NCBI GenBank assembly: GCA_945860955.1
Contig: CAMATH010000033.1
Location: forward strand, 1 to 64,000
DNA length: 64,000 nucleotides
Origin: Planctomicrobium piriforme
GTDB lineage: Bacteria; Planctomycetota; Planctomycetia; Planctomycetales; Planctomycetaceae
Direction of reading: 5' to 3'
Part shown: positions 26,216 to 34,955 of the stretch, one piece after another
Layout: every line of letters begins with the position of its first letter
Numbering within the stretch: the first letter of the stretch is position 1
The notes under the pieces: model-generated
Told to the model about the DNA's origin: nothing
What the model saw: the letters and a program-made list of their open reading frames with translations, nothing else
Database searches by the model: none
Position numbers and translations under genes: made by a program

Positions 26216-26331
26216 TCCCGCAGTACTGTGAACAAGAGGGCCGGCGGCGCGGGATCGCGGCGGAACACCGTCGCGGACGCACTGCTGGCGAAATCGAAAG
26301 CAACCGAGACTCCACCAGGAATTTCCTCACC

Positions 26332-27603
26332 ATGCGTTCCCTTGTGACCCTGTTGTGCCTGGCCGCCACGTTGGTGTCGACACGTTCCGCGTTCGCCGAG
26401 GACTGGCTGGAGTTTCGTGGCCCGGGCGGATTGGGGCACTCGCTCGCGAGTGGACTCCCGACCAAGTGGTCGGAGGGTGAAAACGTCGTTTGGAAAGAGC
26501 CGATCCCGGGGAAAGGGTGGTCGTCCCCCGTGATTGTCGGTGGGAAGGTGTTCCTCACGACGGCGGTGCCGACGGGCGAGGACGAACTGCCAGCACAGTC
26601 ATTGCGGGCGCTCTCCCTCGACGCGAAGACCGGCAAGATCGACTGGGACATCGAACTGTTTCAAATGGCCGCCGGCCGACGCGTGCATGGGAAAAACAGC
26701 CACGCCAGTTCCAGCCCCATCTGTGACGGCAAGCGGATTTACGTCCATTTCGGGACCGATGGCACCGCCTGCCTGGAACGGGACGGAACGGTCGTCTGGA
26801 AGACGAACGAATTGAAGTACGCTCCGGTCCACGGCAACGGCGGTTCCCCCGTCCTGTTCGAAGACCTGTTGATTCTCAATTGCGATGGTGCCGACACGCA
26901 ATTTGCCGTGGCGCTTGAGTGCCCGACGGGAAAGATCCGCTGGAAGCGCGACCGGGGTTTGGAACCGGACCGCGGTTTTTCGTTCTGCACGCCTCTGTTG
27001 GTGAAGGTCGATGGCGAGACCCAGTTGATCAGTTCGGGTTCCGACGCGGTGTTTGGGCTGTCTCCCACGACGGGCGAAGAGATCTGGCGGGTTCGGTACA
27101 AAGGGGGCTACTCAGTCGTCCCCCGACCCGTGTTCGGGCATGACATGGTTTATGTCTGCACCGGGTTCAACACGCCGGTGCTGCTGGCGATTCGGGTGCC
27201 GGGCGCGAAGGGGGACGTGACCGAAACACATGTGGCATGGAAACTGACAAAAAAAGTTCCGCTGGATCCCTCGCCACTGGTTGTGGGTGACGATCTCTAC
27301 CTGGTCAGCGACGACGGCATTCTGACCTGTTGCGACGCGAAGAGCGGCGACGTGCGCTGGACACAACGATTGGGGGGTGCCTACTGGGCTTCCCCAACGT
27401 TCGCGGACGGACGGATCTACATCCAGAGCGAACAGGGGGAGACCATTGTCATCGAGCCGGGTGCGGAATATCGGGAAATCGCCCGCAGCAACGTGGGCGA
27501 ACAAACGTTCGCATCGTACGCGATCGCGGATAAAGCGATTTTTCTGCGGTCGGAAAAGCTGCTGTGGCGATTGCAGTCGATGAAGACGACGGCGGCGCAG
27601 TGA
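26332..27603 (+). CDS. Exported PQQ-type beta-propeller protein
   Basis: 423 aa with signal peptide (1-22, ending AFAED). The mature part begins DWLEFRGPGG and continues with repeated blades of the form SLDAKTGKIDW, ALECPTGKIRWKR, LSPTTGEEIWRVRY and CCDAKSGDVRWTQ, the PQQ/Kelch-like eight-blade propeller. No dehydrogenase active-site motif, so it is a PQQ_2 repeat protein with no evidence for PQQ catalysis. Such propellers are among the most abundant exported proteins of planctomycetes. Binding partner unknown. Confidence 0.87.
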   Translation: MRSLVTLLCLAATLVSTRSAFAEDWLEFRGPGGLGHSLASGLPTKWSEGENVVWKEPIPGKGWSSPVIVGGKVFLTTAVPTGEDELPAQSLRALSLDAKTGKIDWDIELFQMAAGRRVHGKNSHASSSPICDGKRIYVHFGTDGTACLERDGTVVWKTNELKYAPVHGNGGSPVLFEDLLILNCDGADTQFAVALECPTGKIRWKRDRGLEPDRGFSFCTPLLVKVDGETQLISSGSDAVFGLSPTTGEEIWRVRYKGGYSVVPRPVFGHDMVYVCTGFNTPVLLAIRVPGAKGDVTETHVAWKLTKKVPLDPSPLVVGDDLYLVSDDGILTCCDAKSGDVRWTQRLGGAYWASPTFADGRIYIQSEQGETIVIEPGAEYREIARSNVGEQTFASYAIADKAIFLRSEKLLWRLQSMKTTAAQ

Positions 27604-27717
27604 TTGGCCGTTGGTGAACGCGAATCACGAGATTGAATCCCCGCCGCACCTCGGACGTAGACAATCCAGCCCCACTCCGTCCGAACTTCTGCCCCGCGCC
27701 CGCTCTCGGTCTGTGAG

Positions 27718-29058
27718 ATGCTCCGTTCCGATCGACCGACCGACATTCCGCCGTGCGACACACGCGAAGCCATCGAAGCCCGTCAGTCCGAACGGCTTGC
27801 GCGGTTGATCGCGGAGGTGGGAACGCAGAACCGTTTCTTGAATCAAAAGCTGACACGAGCGGGAATTTCGCCTGCCTCCATCCGATCTCTTGCGGACCTT
27901 TACCGCATTCCCTTCACAACGAAGGCCGAGATTCTCGCCGACCAGCTTGCTCACCCCCCCTATGGCACCAACCTCACCTACCCCCGCAGTGCCTACAGTC
28001 GACTGCACCAGACTTCGGGGACGACCGGACAGCCGATGCGATGGCTGGACACCCCCGAAAGCTGGAACTGGGTCTTGGGATGCTGGCGACAACTGTTTGG
28101 GTGGATGGGACTGCGCCCGGACGATCGCCTGTTTTTCCCCTTTTCCTTCGGACCATTTTTAGGCTTCTGGGCTGGCTTTGAAGGAGCGAATCGCCTGGGC
28201 AACCTGTGCATCGCCGCCGGCGGCATGAGCAGTGAAGCCCGACTGACATCACTCCTCGAAAATGAAGCGACGATTGTCTGTTGTACGCCGACCTATGCGC
28301 TACGATTGGCGGAGGTCGCCAAATCCAAGGGAATCGACCTGCCCCAATCCGCAGTCCGCGCGCTGCTGGTCGCAGGGGAACCCGGGGGAAACATCCCGGC
28401 GACTCGCACTCAGATCGAACGCGACTGGGGCGCGACGGTGATCGATCACTGGGGAATGACCGAATTGGGACCGTTGGCGATCGAATGCTCAGGATCGACT
28501 GGCTCCCTCACAGTCCTGGAAACCGAGTGCATCGCGGAGGTGATCGATCCCCAGAGCGGGGCGGCTGTTCCGCCGGGTTCTGAGGGGGAGCTGGTGGTGA
28601 CGACGCTGGGGAGACTGGGAAGTCCCCTCGTGCGGTATCGCACCGGTGATCGAGTTCGCAATGAACTCCCCACGGGTGAATCGAACGCCTGTTTGCGTTT
28701 GCCCGGTGGAATTCTGGGCCGTGTGGACGAGATGCTCACCATCCGGGGAAACAACTTCTATCCCTCGGCACTGGAAGATGTGATTCGCTCGCTGCCGGGG
28801 GTCGCCGAGTTTCGGATCCGGTTGCGCGAAGAGCGGGCGATGCAGCAGATCGCGATCGAGATTGAACCGCAGGCCGACCTGTCGGAAGTGGCGATGGATC
28901 GATTGCTGAATGAACTCGAAGAGGCCATTCGGCGGCGGTTTCACTTTCGAGCCGACATCCGAAAGGTGGGGTTGGGAGAGTTGCCACGATTTGAAATGAA
29001 GGCGCGACGGTTCCTGCGCGAAGTCGCCACCCCGGCTGGTGGCACGCACCCGGGGTGA
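27718..29058 (+). CDS. PaaK-like AMP-dependent acyl/aryl-CoA ligase
   Basis: 446 aa. Adenylation motifs: LHQTSGTTGQP (97-106), VAGEPGG, DHWGMTELG and RYRTGDRVR, then the hinge GRVDEMLTIRGNNFYPSALED. The C-terminal AMP-binding domain ends with a basic segment (FEMKARRFLRE), where the last catalytic Lys is expected. The layout is phenylacetate-CoA ligase-like (PaaK). Substrate cannot be inferred, since no phenylacetate degradation or thiolation genes are nearby. The ribosome site is weak (GTGAG). Confidence 0.85.
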   Translation: MLRSDRPTDIPPCDTREAIEARQSERLARLIAEVGTQNRFLNQKLTRAGISPASIRSLADLYRIPFTTKAEILADQLAHPPYGTNLTYPRSAYSRLHQTSGTTGQPMRWLDTPESWNWVLGCWRQLFGWMGLRPDDRLFFPFSFGPFLGFWAGFEGANRLGNLCIAAGGMSSEARLTSLLENEATIVCCTPTYALRLAEVAKSKGIDLPQSAVRALLVAGEPGGNIPATRTQIERDWGATVIDHWGMTELGPLAIECSGSTGSLTVLETECIAEVIDPQSGAAVPPGSEGELVVTTLGRLGSPLVRYRTGDRVRNELPTGESNACLRLPGGILGRVDEMLTIRGNNFYPSALEDVIRSLPGVAEFRIRLREERAMQQIAIEIEPQADLSEVAMDRLLNELEEAIRRRFHFRADIRKVGLGELPRFEMKARRFLREVATPAGGTHPG

Positions 29059-29151
29059 TCGGTACAGTAGCCCGGTTCACCCTACCGGTCCCGAAGTGAA
29101 GCGTCTGGCTCGCCGGCCCCCGGTGAGCCAGTTTTGGGAGACGACACCACG

Positions 29152-32025
29152 ATGCGGATTCGAACCCGACCGACCCGGAACCAGTGGCTGATTCCATCGA
29201 CTTCGAACCGACCGGTTTGGTCGCGAGTGGCGTTTCTCGCCCTCTTCCAGTGTCTGTTGCTCGCCGTGACGACGTCGGTCGGTGTGGCGCAGGGGCCTCA
29301 GCCCCAGGGGACGCCATTGACCGGCGCCCCCGAAGTCGTCATACCGCTCGCCGACCCCGATGACCCGGCGGCCAAGCCCGGGGAAGTGAAAGAAGGGGAG
29401 CCACAGCGCAGCCTGCAGTATTATGTCTTGCCCGCACCCGGCGGGTTGTATGTTTACGTTCCCGGCCAATGGGGCGTCGTGAACATCAACCTGCAAAACC
29501 CCCGGGACGAAGCGGCCGAGATCACCTGTTTCACATTTTTTGACACCGAACCATCATTGCAGTATGGCCGGAAGATCTGGATGCCCCCGCGCTCCCGCAT
29601 GCGCACCTCGCACCCGATTCTTCTCCCCGAAAAAGTCACTGACATCGTGATCAACTACCACTCGGTGGTTGAAAGCGCCGGGGCCGTGATTCGCGAAGAC
29701 ACCGCGCAAGTTCGGCATGGGGGCAGTTTTCTCGTCACCCACAAGCAACAGGGAGAGGGAAACCCCGGGGGAGAACGCTCGATCACGGGGATCATTCAGG
29801 ATCTCGAAAAGGAGTCCGACAATCCCAAGAACCCGCCGTACGACACGGTGGTCGCCTGTCGTGTGCGTCTCGGTCAGGGTCGCCGGGTCGCCGACCAGCG
29901 CGATGATTTTCTCCCGCCCGAGCAAGAGAGCTACAACGCCGTCGACCAACTCGTGATCACCTCCAGCCGAATGCTGGGAGATCAGGCGGGGCTTTCCGCG
30001 ATTCGACAATGGGTCGGGGGAGGCGGTCGGCTGTGGTTGATGTTGGATTCGCTCGATCCGGAGATTCTTCCGGGCATTTTCGGCGATGAATGGAAAGGGG
30101 AATACATCGATCGGATCGAACTCCCGGATGTCGAGATTCTTCCCGCCCGTTCGAATATCGGTCACCCGACAGTCAGAACCTTTTACGAGAAACCAGTCCC
30201 GTTGGTGCGACTGGTGACGGTCGACGAAGAAGTGTGGTACACGGTGAACGGCTGGCCGGCGGCGTTTTGGAAAACGTACGGGGCGGGGCGGGTTTTGGTG
30301 ACGACGTTGGGATCGGAAGGGTGGATTCGGCTGAACGCGATCTCGGCCAAAGAGACGGCGGACAACAAAATCCTGAACGATAAGGCGGCCCGCTGGGGAC
30401 AGGAGGGCCTGCCTCCCGAAGCCCCCACCCCTGCGCCTCCGGCTCCGCCTTCGCCACAACAGCGCCCTCCCGAGGACGGCCGGCCGCGCGTCGACCCCGC
30501 CGAGTTTCCGAGACTGCCGCAAATGGGTGGCCCCGGCCGCCGAAATCCCCCGGGGGAAGAGAGCCTGTTTGACCCCAACGAATCGATGGCCCGTCTGGCC
30601 GAGGAGTTCTTCTCGCGCCGGCCCAAAGAGGCGACGACCGCTGAGATTGTTCAGGAACAGGCCGCCGAGTACATCGGCTACAAAATCCCCACCCGCAACG
30701 TGGTGTTGGGAACGCTGCTGGGGTTCGTTCTGGGCCTGGGAGTGGTGGGGGTGGTGTTATGGAAGCGCGAGCGGCTGGAACTGCTCGGCTGGTCGGTGCC
30801 GATTCTGGCTCTGGCGGCGGGGGCCTGGCTGGTCTGGCTGGGAAAAGAGAGCCGGCAGGCGAGCGATCCATTGCTGGCCGTCGTGCAGATCGTGCATGCC
30901 GTTCCCGGTTCCCACGACTTCACATCCAGGGGATACGGGGCGGTTTATTCTCCGGAAGGGAAAGAGCGGATCCTGGGTCTGCAGAACGGCGGCCGTCTGA
31001 CGCCCGATATGACGGGAATGTCCGAAACCAATCGGCGGATGGAGTGGACCGACTTGGGCAAATGGGAGTGGATTGATCTTGATCTGCCTCCGCCGCAACG
31101 GTCGATTCATCTGTTACGTTCCGGCACCACACGCCGACCGATCATCGCCGACGCGACGTTCAATGGCGATGGTTTGGTTGGAAATCTGCAATTGGGGGAT
31201 GCGACGGGGGTCTCCGACGCGATCATCGCCACCGACGATGGCCGACTGGGGGTGACGCTGAAGGGCGATGGCACGTTTGTCGCGACGGCGAAGGACGTTT
31301 TGGCAGCGAATCAGTATCTGTCGTCGACATTTCTGACCGATGAACAGAACCGCAGGCAGCGGACGGTAAGAAAACTGTTGAACGCGGTCGATTCGGTCGG
31401 AGGAACGGAGACGATTCAACTCCTGGCTTGGTCCGATCCGTGGGTGGAGGGGTTGAAACTCGATCCGCAGCGCGGCGTCAAAGGGGCGGCGGTCGTGCAA
31501 ATTCCGTTGTCGATCCGTCGACCGGCACCGGGTGCGCCGTATCTCATCCCGGCCCCGCTCTTGTCGTTTCGAAACGTGCGTGGACCCGGTCCCGACGGGT
31601 TGACTTCGTCACCAATCTGGGACTTTTCAAAGAATGTTGGTGCCGACCGCGATCAGCCCGGAACCGCGTGGTTCCGGTTTGATCCTCCCGTGGCGTTGGA
31701 GCCATTGTCCCCGGTCTCGGCCCACGTGCGCGTGGACGTCTCGGGTCCGATGGGGCGACTGGAACTGGCCGGCTGGAAGAATGGAAAGCTGGAAGTGCTG
31801 AAGGAATGGATCGACCCGGTCGGCCAGCTTGAATTTGAGGTCACCGATGCCGAGGCGCTCAAACTGATTGACGGGAGTGTGCAATTGCGATTGTCTGCGG
31901 GGGATCCGTCGCGGCCGGAATTGACCTCGCGCAAAGAGGAAGGGCAGGATCGGAAAATCCCCTGGAAGATCCAAAGTCTGTCGGTCGACCTGAAAGCTCA
32001 GTCGCCCGCCGACCAGGGGGGCTAG
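29152..32025 (+). CDS. Large membrane protein of ABC-2 export operon
   Basis: 957 aa; ATG 29152 behind GGGAG, preferred over TTG 29134. Signal or anchor helix at about 25-45. A large extracytoplasmic domain to about 510 includes a beta segment and an alpha/beta part (QLVITSSRMLGDQAGLSAIRQWVGGGGRLW, about 262-291) of class I glutamine-amidotransferase-like folds. A Pro-rich linker (about 425-470) comes before two transmembrane helices (about 516-538 and 543-563), then a second large beta-rich domain. It precedes ABC ATPase and permease genes on the same strand (77 nt), recalling GldG-type auxiliary subunits of GldAFG, but the domain order differs. Function unknown; probably a partner of the transporter. 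Confidence 0.72.
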   Translation: MRIRTRPTRNQWLIPSTSNRPVWSRVAFLALFQCLLLAVTTSVGVAQGPQPQGTPLTGAPEVVIPLADPDDPAAKPGEVKEGEPQRSLQYYVLPAPGGLYVYVPGQWGVVNINLQNPRDEAAEITCFTFFDTEPSLQYGRKIWMPPRSRMRTSHPILLPEKVTDIVINYHSVVESAGAVIREDTAQVRHGGSFLVTHKQQGEGNPGGERSITGIIQDLEKESDNPKNPPYDTVVACRVRLGQGRRVADQRDDFLPPEQESYNAVDQLVITSSRMLGDQAGLSAIRQWVGGGGRLWLMLDSLDPEILPGIFGDEWKGEYIDRIELPDVEILPARSNIGHPTVRTFYEKPVPLVRLVTVDEEVWYTVNGWPAAFWKTYGAGRVLVTTLGSEGWIRLNAISAKETADNKILNDKAARWGQEGLPPEAPTPAPPAPPSPQQRPPEDGRPRVDPAEFPRLPQMGGPGRRNPPGEESLFDPNESMARLAEEFFSRRPKEATTAEIVQEQAAEYIGYKIPTRNVVLGTLLGFVLGLGVVGVVLWKRERLELLGWSVPILALAAGAWLVWLGKESRQASDPLLAVVQIVHAVPGSHDFTSRGYGAVYSPEGKERILGLQNGGRLTPDMTGMSETNRRMEWTDLGKWEWIDLDLPPPQRSIHLLRSGTTRRPIIADATFNGDGLVGNLQLGDATGVSDAIIATDDGRLGVTLKGDGTFVATAKDVLAANQYLSSTFLTDEQNRRQRTVRKLLNAVDSVGGTETIQLLAWSDPWVEGLKLDPQRGVKGAAVVQIPLSIRRPAPGAPYLIPAPLLSFRNVRGPGPDGLTSSPIWDFSKNVGADRDQPGTAWFRFDPPVALEPLSPVSAHVRVDVSGPMGRLELAGWKNGKLEVLKEWIDPVGQLEFEVTDAEALKLIDGSVQLRLSAGDPSRPELTSRKEEGQDRKIPWKIQSLSVDLKAQSPADQGG

Positions 32026-32101
32026 GTGCCGTCCGCCCCGCTCCCGTCTCACTCCACCAATCTCCCCGAATTTCGCTCGCTTTCCCGGAAGGGTATTTTC
32101 G

Positions 32102-33127
32102 ATGGTTGCTGATCGACCGGTTCTCGAGATCGAGAATCTGACCAAAAAGTACGGCGAGTTCACCGCGCTCGACTCGATGACCCTGCAGGTCCACAAAGGT
32201 CAGATTCTGGGTCTGATTGGCCCCAACGGCGCGGGGAAAACGACCACGATCAAAATCCTGGTCGGGTTGCAGCGCCCGACCAGTGGCACCGCCCGAATCG
32301 CGGGAGCCGACTGTGTCCGCGACGCCAAAAAGATCAAACAGCTTGTGGGGTATATGCCCGACAAGTTCGGTTCATACGAGAACATGCGGGTTCGCGAATA
32401 CCTTGACTTCTTCGGGGCGGCGTTCGGGATCCGGCGTCGCGTTCGCGTGCAGCGGATTGAAGAGGTGATGGAGACGACCGGCACGGCGTACATGCGCGAC
32501 AAGTTCGTCGACAGCCTGAGTCATGGAATGGGTCAGCGGGTCGGCATCGCCCGCACGCTGCTGCACGATCCGCAGGTGCTGATCCTCGACGAGCCGGCGA
32601 ATGGACTTGATCCGCAGGCCCGAATCGAAATGCGCGAGTTGCTCCTGCGGCTCGCCGACATGGGGAAGACGCTGCTGGTCACCAGTCACATTCTTCCGGA
32701 GCTGGCGCGGATCTGTAACCGGGCGGCCATCATGACCAACGGCAAACTGCGGGCGTATGGGACCGTCGAAGAGATCGGCCGGCAGGTGCATCAGAATCGT
32801 CTGATCGAGGTGCAGCTCGACAACCCGGAACAGGTCGACGCCGCCACCGAGGTGATTCGCAAAGGATTGGAAGACGGGGCCGAGGTGACCCCCGCCCCGA
32901 CCGAGGCGATGGTGCGGTTTCGGTCGGCGAAACAGGAATCGGATCTCGGACTGGTCTTGGCGACGCTGGTTCGCGAGGGGATTCGTGTCACGCAGTTCCG
33001 CGAGGTGCAGACCGACCTGGAAGACGCGTTCATGACGTTCGCCCGGCCCAATCAGCCAGACGGTGCCGTCGTGAAAAAGGCTGAAACGGGGAAAAAGCCT
33101 GACGCAGGAGCGCGCCACCATGGGTAA
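32102..33127 (+). CDS. ABC-2 type transporter ATP-binding protein
   Basis: 341 aa; GGAAGG ribosome site 8 nt before ATG 32102. Walker A GPNGAGKTTT (40-49), signature LSHGMGQRVGIARTLL, Walker B VLILDEPANGLDP, switch His in VTSHILPEL. Residues 225-320 form an accessory C-terminal domain with a charged tail. CcmA/GldA/NatA-like group that energises ABC-2 permeases. The last eight bases overlap the permease gene, giving translational coupling. Confidence 0.92.
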   Translation: MVADRPVLEIENLTKKYGEFTALDSMTLQVHKGQILGLIGPNGAGKTTTIKILVGLQRPTSGTARIAGADCVRDAKKIKQLVGYMPDKFGSYENMRVREYLDFFGAAFGIRRRVRVQRIEEVMETTGTAYMRDKFVDSLSHGMGQRVGIARTLLHDPQVLILDEPANGLDPQARIEMRELLLRLADMGKTLLVTSHILPELARICNRAAIMTNGKLRAYGTVEEIGRQVHQNRLIEVQLDNPEQVDAATEVIRKGLEDGAEVTPAPTEAMVRFRSAKQESDLGLVLATLVREGIRVTQFREVQTDLEDAFMTFARPNQPDGAVVKKAETGKKPDAGARHHG

Positions 33128-34916
33128 TCCAGTTCTGGGACGCGAGTTGTTGTCGCTATTTCGCAGTCGGCGGATGGCGCTCATTCAGGTGCTGCTCCCC
33201 GCCTTGCTCGGCCTGCTGATTCTTCTGCGCTGGCCGACCGAAGATTCACTGTCCGGGAATCGCCCCAGGGAAGTGTTTCGTCTGTTCGGGATGGGACTGC
33301 TGAGCGCGATGCTGTTGTTGATGCCGGTATTCCCGGCGACCAGCATTGTCAAGGAAAAACTCCAGGGGACGCTGGCGCTGTTGCTCAACACCCCGCTGGG
33401 GGCGTTCAAGATTTACTCCGGCAAGTTGCTGGCGATTTTGTCGTTGGCGCTCCTGGTGCTGCTTTTGAGTCTGCCGGCGGCGTGTGCCTGTTATGCGCTC
33501 GGCGGGATCGCGTTTGACCGCGATCTCTTGCGGCTGTACGTGCTGCTGGCCCTGGTGGCATTGCAATGCACGGCATTGGGTCTCTTGGTCAGCACGTATG
33601 CCGGTTCGATCGACGGGGCGATTCGGGCCACGTATGGCATCATGCTGGGACTCAGTGTGCTGTCGATGGGGCCTAACTACTTCTTCTCGGGAGACGAATC
33701 CAGCTTCGCCGTCGCCGGCGACTGGATTCGCTGCTGTTCCCCCTTCTCGGCATTGATGTCGGTTTTGGGAGCGGCGGATATGGGGAGCCAGGGAATCGCG
33801 TCCCGGACCGATGTCCCCCAGATGTTCATGATTTTCTCGCTGGTGATGGCCGCCGTCTGCGGTGCCTGGACGATCGCGCGGTTGCGGGGAAAGACCGCGG
33901 TCTGGTTCATTTACGGTGTGACGATTTCCGTTGTGGTTTTCGTCATGCTTCTGTTTCAGATGGGCATGCTCGGAAACATCATAATCGCGCTGATCGCCAT
34001 CGTGATCGGAATGGCCGGAAGCGGGCTCAATCAATCGATGTTCGACTTTTCCCATTCCGCGGGAATCGTGTCGGACGATCAGGCGTTGGGGGTCCGGCTC
34101 TTTCGGCGGCTGCTGTTCGTTGTGGACCCGAACCGCCGCAGCCCGGGAATTCCCCCCTTGGTGAATCCCGTGATGGTCAAGGAGTTTCGCTGCCGCAAGT
34201 TCGGCCGGCTGCACTGGTTGTTGCGGCTCGTGGCGGTGATGGCAATTCTGTCGTTGGGTTTGGCGTTTGCGGCGACGGTCGGTGCCCAGGATTGGGACGT
34301 GTATCGCATCGGGGCGATCATTGTGATTCTGCAAGTCGCCCTCTTTGTATTGATCACCCCCAGCGTCGCGGCGGCGTTGATCAGTTCGGAACGGGAGAGT
34401 GGCGGCTGGTTGCTGCTGCAAAGCACGCCGCTGTCTCCGTGGCGGATCGTGTGGGGCAAACTCCTGAGTGTGATTCTGACGGTCGCCCTGGTGTTTTGCG
34501 CGACACTTCCCGGCTACGTCGTGATCGTCTGGATCGAACCGGGAATTCGTTCGCAGGTGGAACGGGCGATCGTCTGTCTGGCATTCACCGCCGTGTTCAC
34601 GATGATGGCGAGCGCCGGGATTGGAAGTCTGTTCAAACGAACGACGGCGTCGACAACAGTGAGTTATGTGGTGCTGTTGTTGATCACCGTGGTTCCGCTG
34701 TTGATCTGGTTGGGGCGTGACGCGCCGTTTGGTCCGGCGACGGTGCAACGCGCGCTTCTGGTCAATCCGGCCGCCGCGGCTCTCTCCGCGCTGCGGGTGG
34801 AAGGGTTCACCGATTACAATCTGATTCCCGGCAACTGGTGGTTTTTGGGGGGAGCGTCGGTGGTGTCGCTGGTGACGCTGCTGGTTCAAACGTGGCGCGT
34901 TTCCCGACCTCAGTAG
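33120..34916 (+). CDS. ABC-2 type double permease
   Basis: 598 aa; AGGAG before ATG 33120, overlapping the ATPase gene by 8 nt. Two halves of about six transmembrane helices each: residues 1-290, beginning GNPVLGRELLSLFRSRRMALIQV, and residues about 345-598, beginning NPVMVKEFRCRKFGRLHWLLR. The two starts are similar (NPV...E...), so it looks like an internal duplication of an ABC-2 permease. A single polypeptide could therefore form the whole membrane channel. Substrate unknown. Confidence 0.85.
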   Translation: MGNPVLGRELLSLFRSRRMALIQVLLPALLGLLILLRWPTEDSLSGNRPREVFRLFGMGLLSAMLLLMPVFPATSIVKEKLQGTLALLLNTPLGAFKIYSGKLLAILSLALLVLLLSLPAACACYALGGIAFDRDLLRLYVLLALVALQCTALGLLVSTYAGSIDGAIRATYGIMLGLSVLSMGPNYFFSGDESSFAVAGDWIRCCSPFSALMSVLGAADMGSQGIASRTDVPQMFMIFSLVMAAVCGAWTIARLRGKTAVWFIYGVTISVVVFVMLLFQMGMLGNIIIALIAIVIGMAGSGLNQSMFDFSHSAGIVSDDQALGVRLFRRLLFVVDPNRRSPGIPPLVNPVMVKEFRCRKFGRLHWLLRLVAVMAILSLGLAFAATVGAQDWDVYRIGAIIVILQVALFVLITPSVAAALISSERESGGWLLLQSTPLSPWRIVWGKLLSVILTVALVFCATLPGYVVIVWIEPGIRSQVERAIVCLAFTAVFTMMASAGIGSLFKRTTASTTVSYVVLLLITVVPLLIWLGRDAPFGPATVQRALLVNPAAAALSALRVEGFTDYNLIPGNWWFLGGASVVSLVTLLVQTWRVSRPQ

Positions 34917-34955
34917 ACGATTTCTTCGTCCGCATCCTCTTCGCCGTCGACTGCC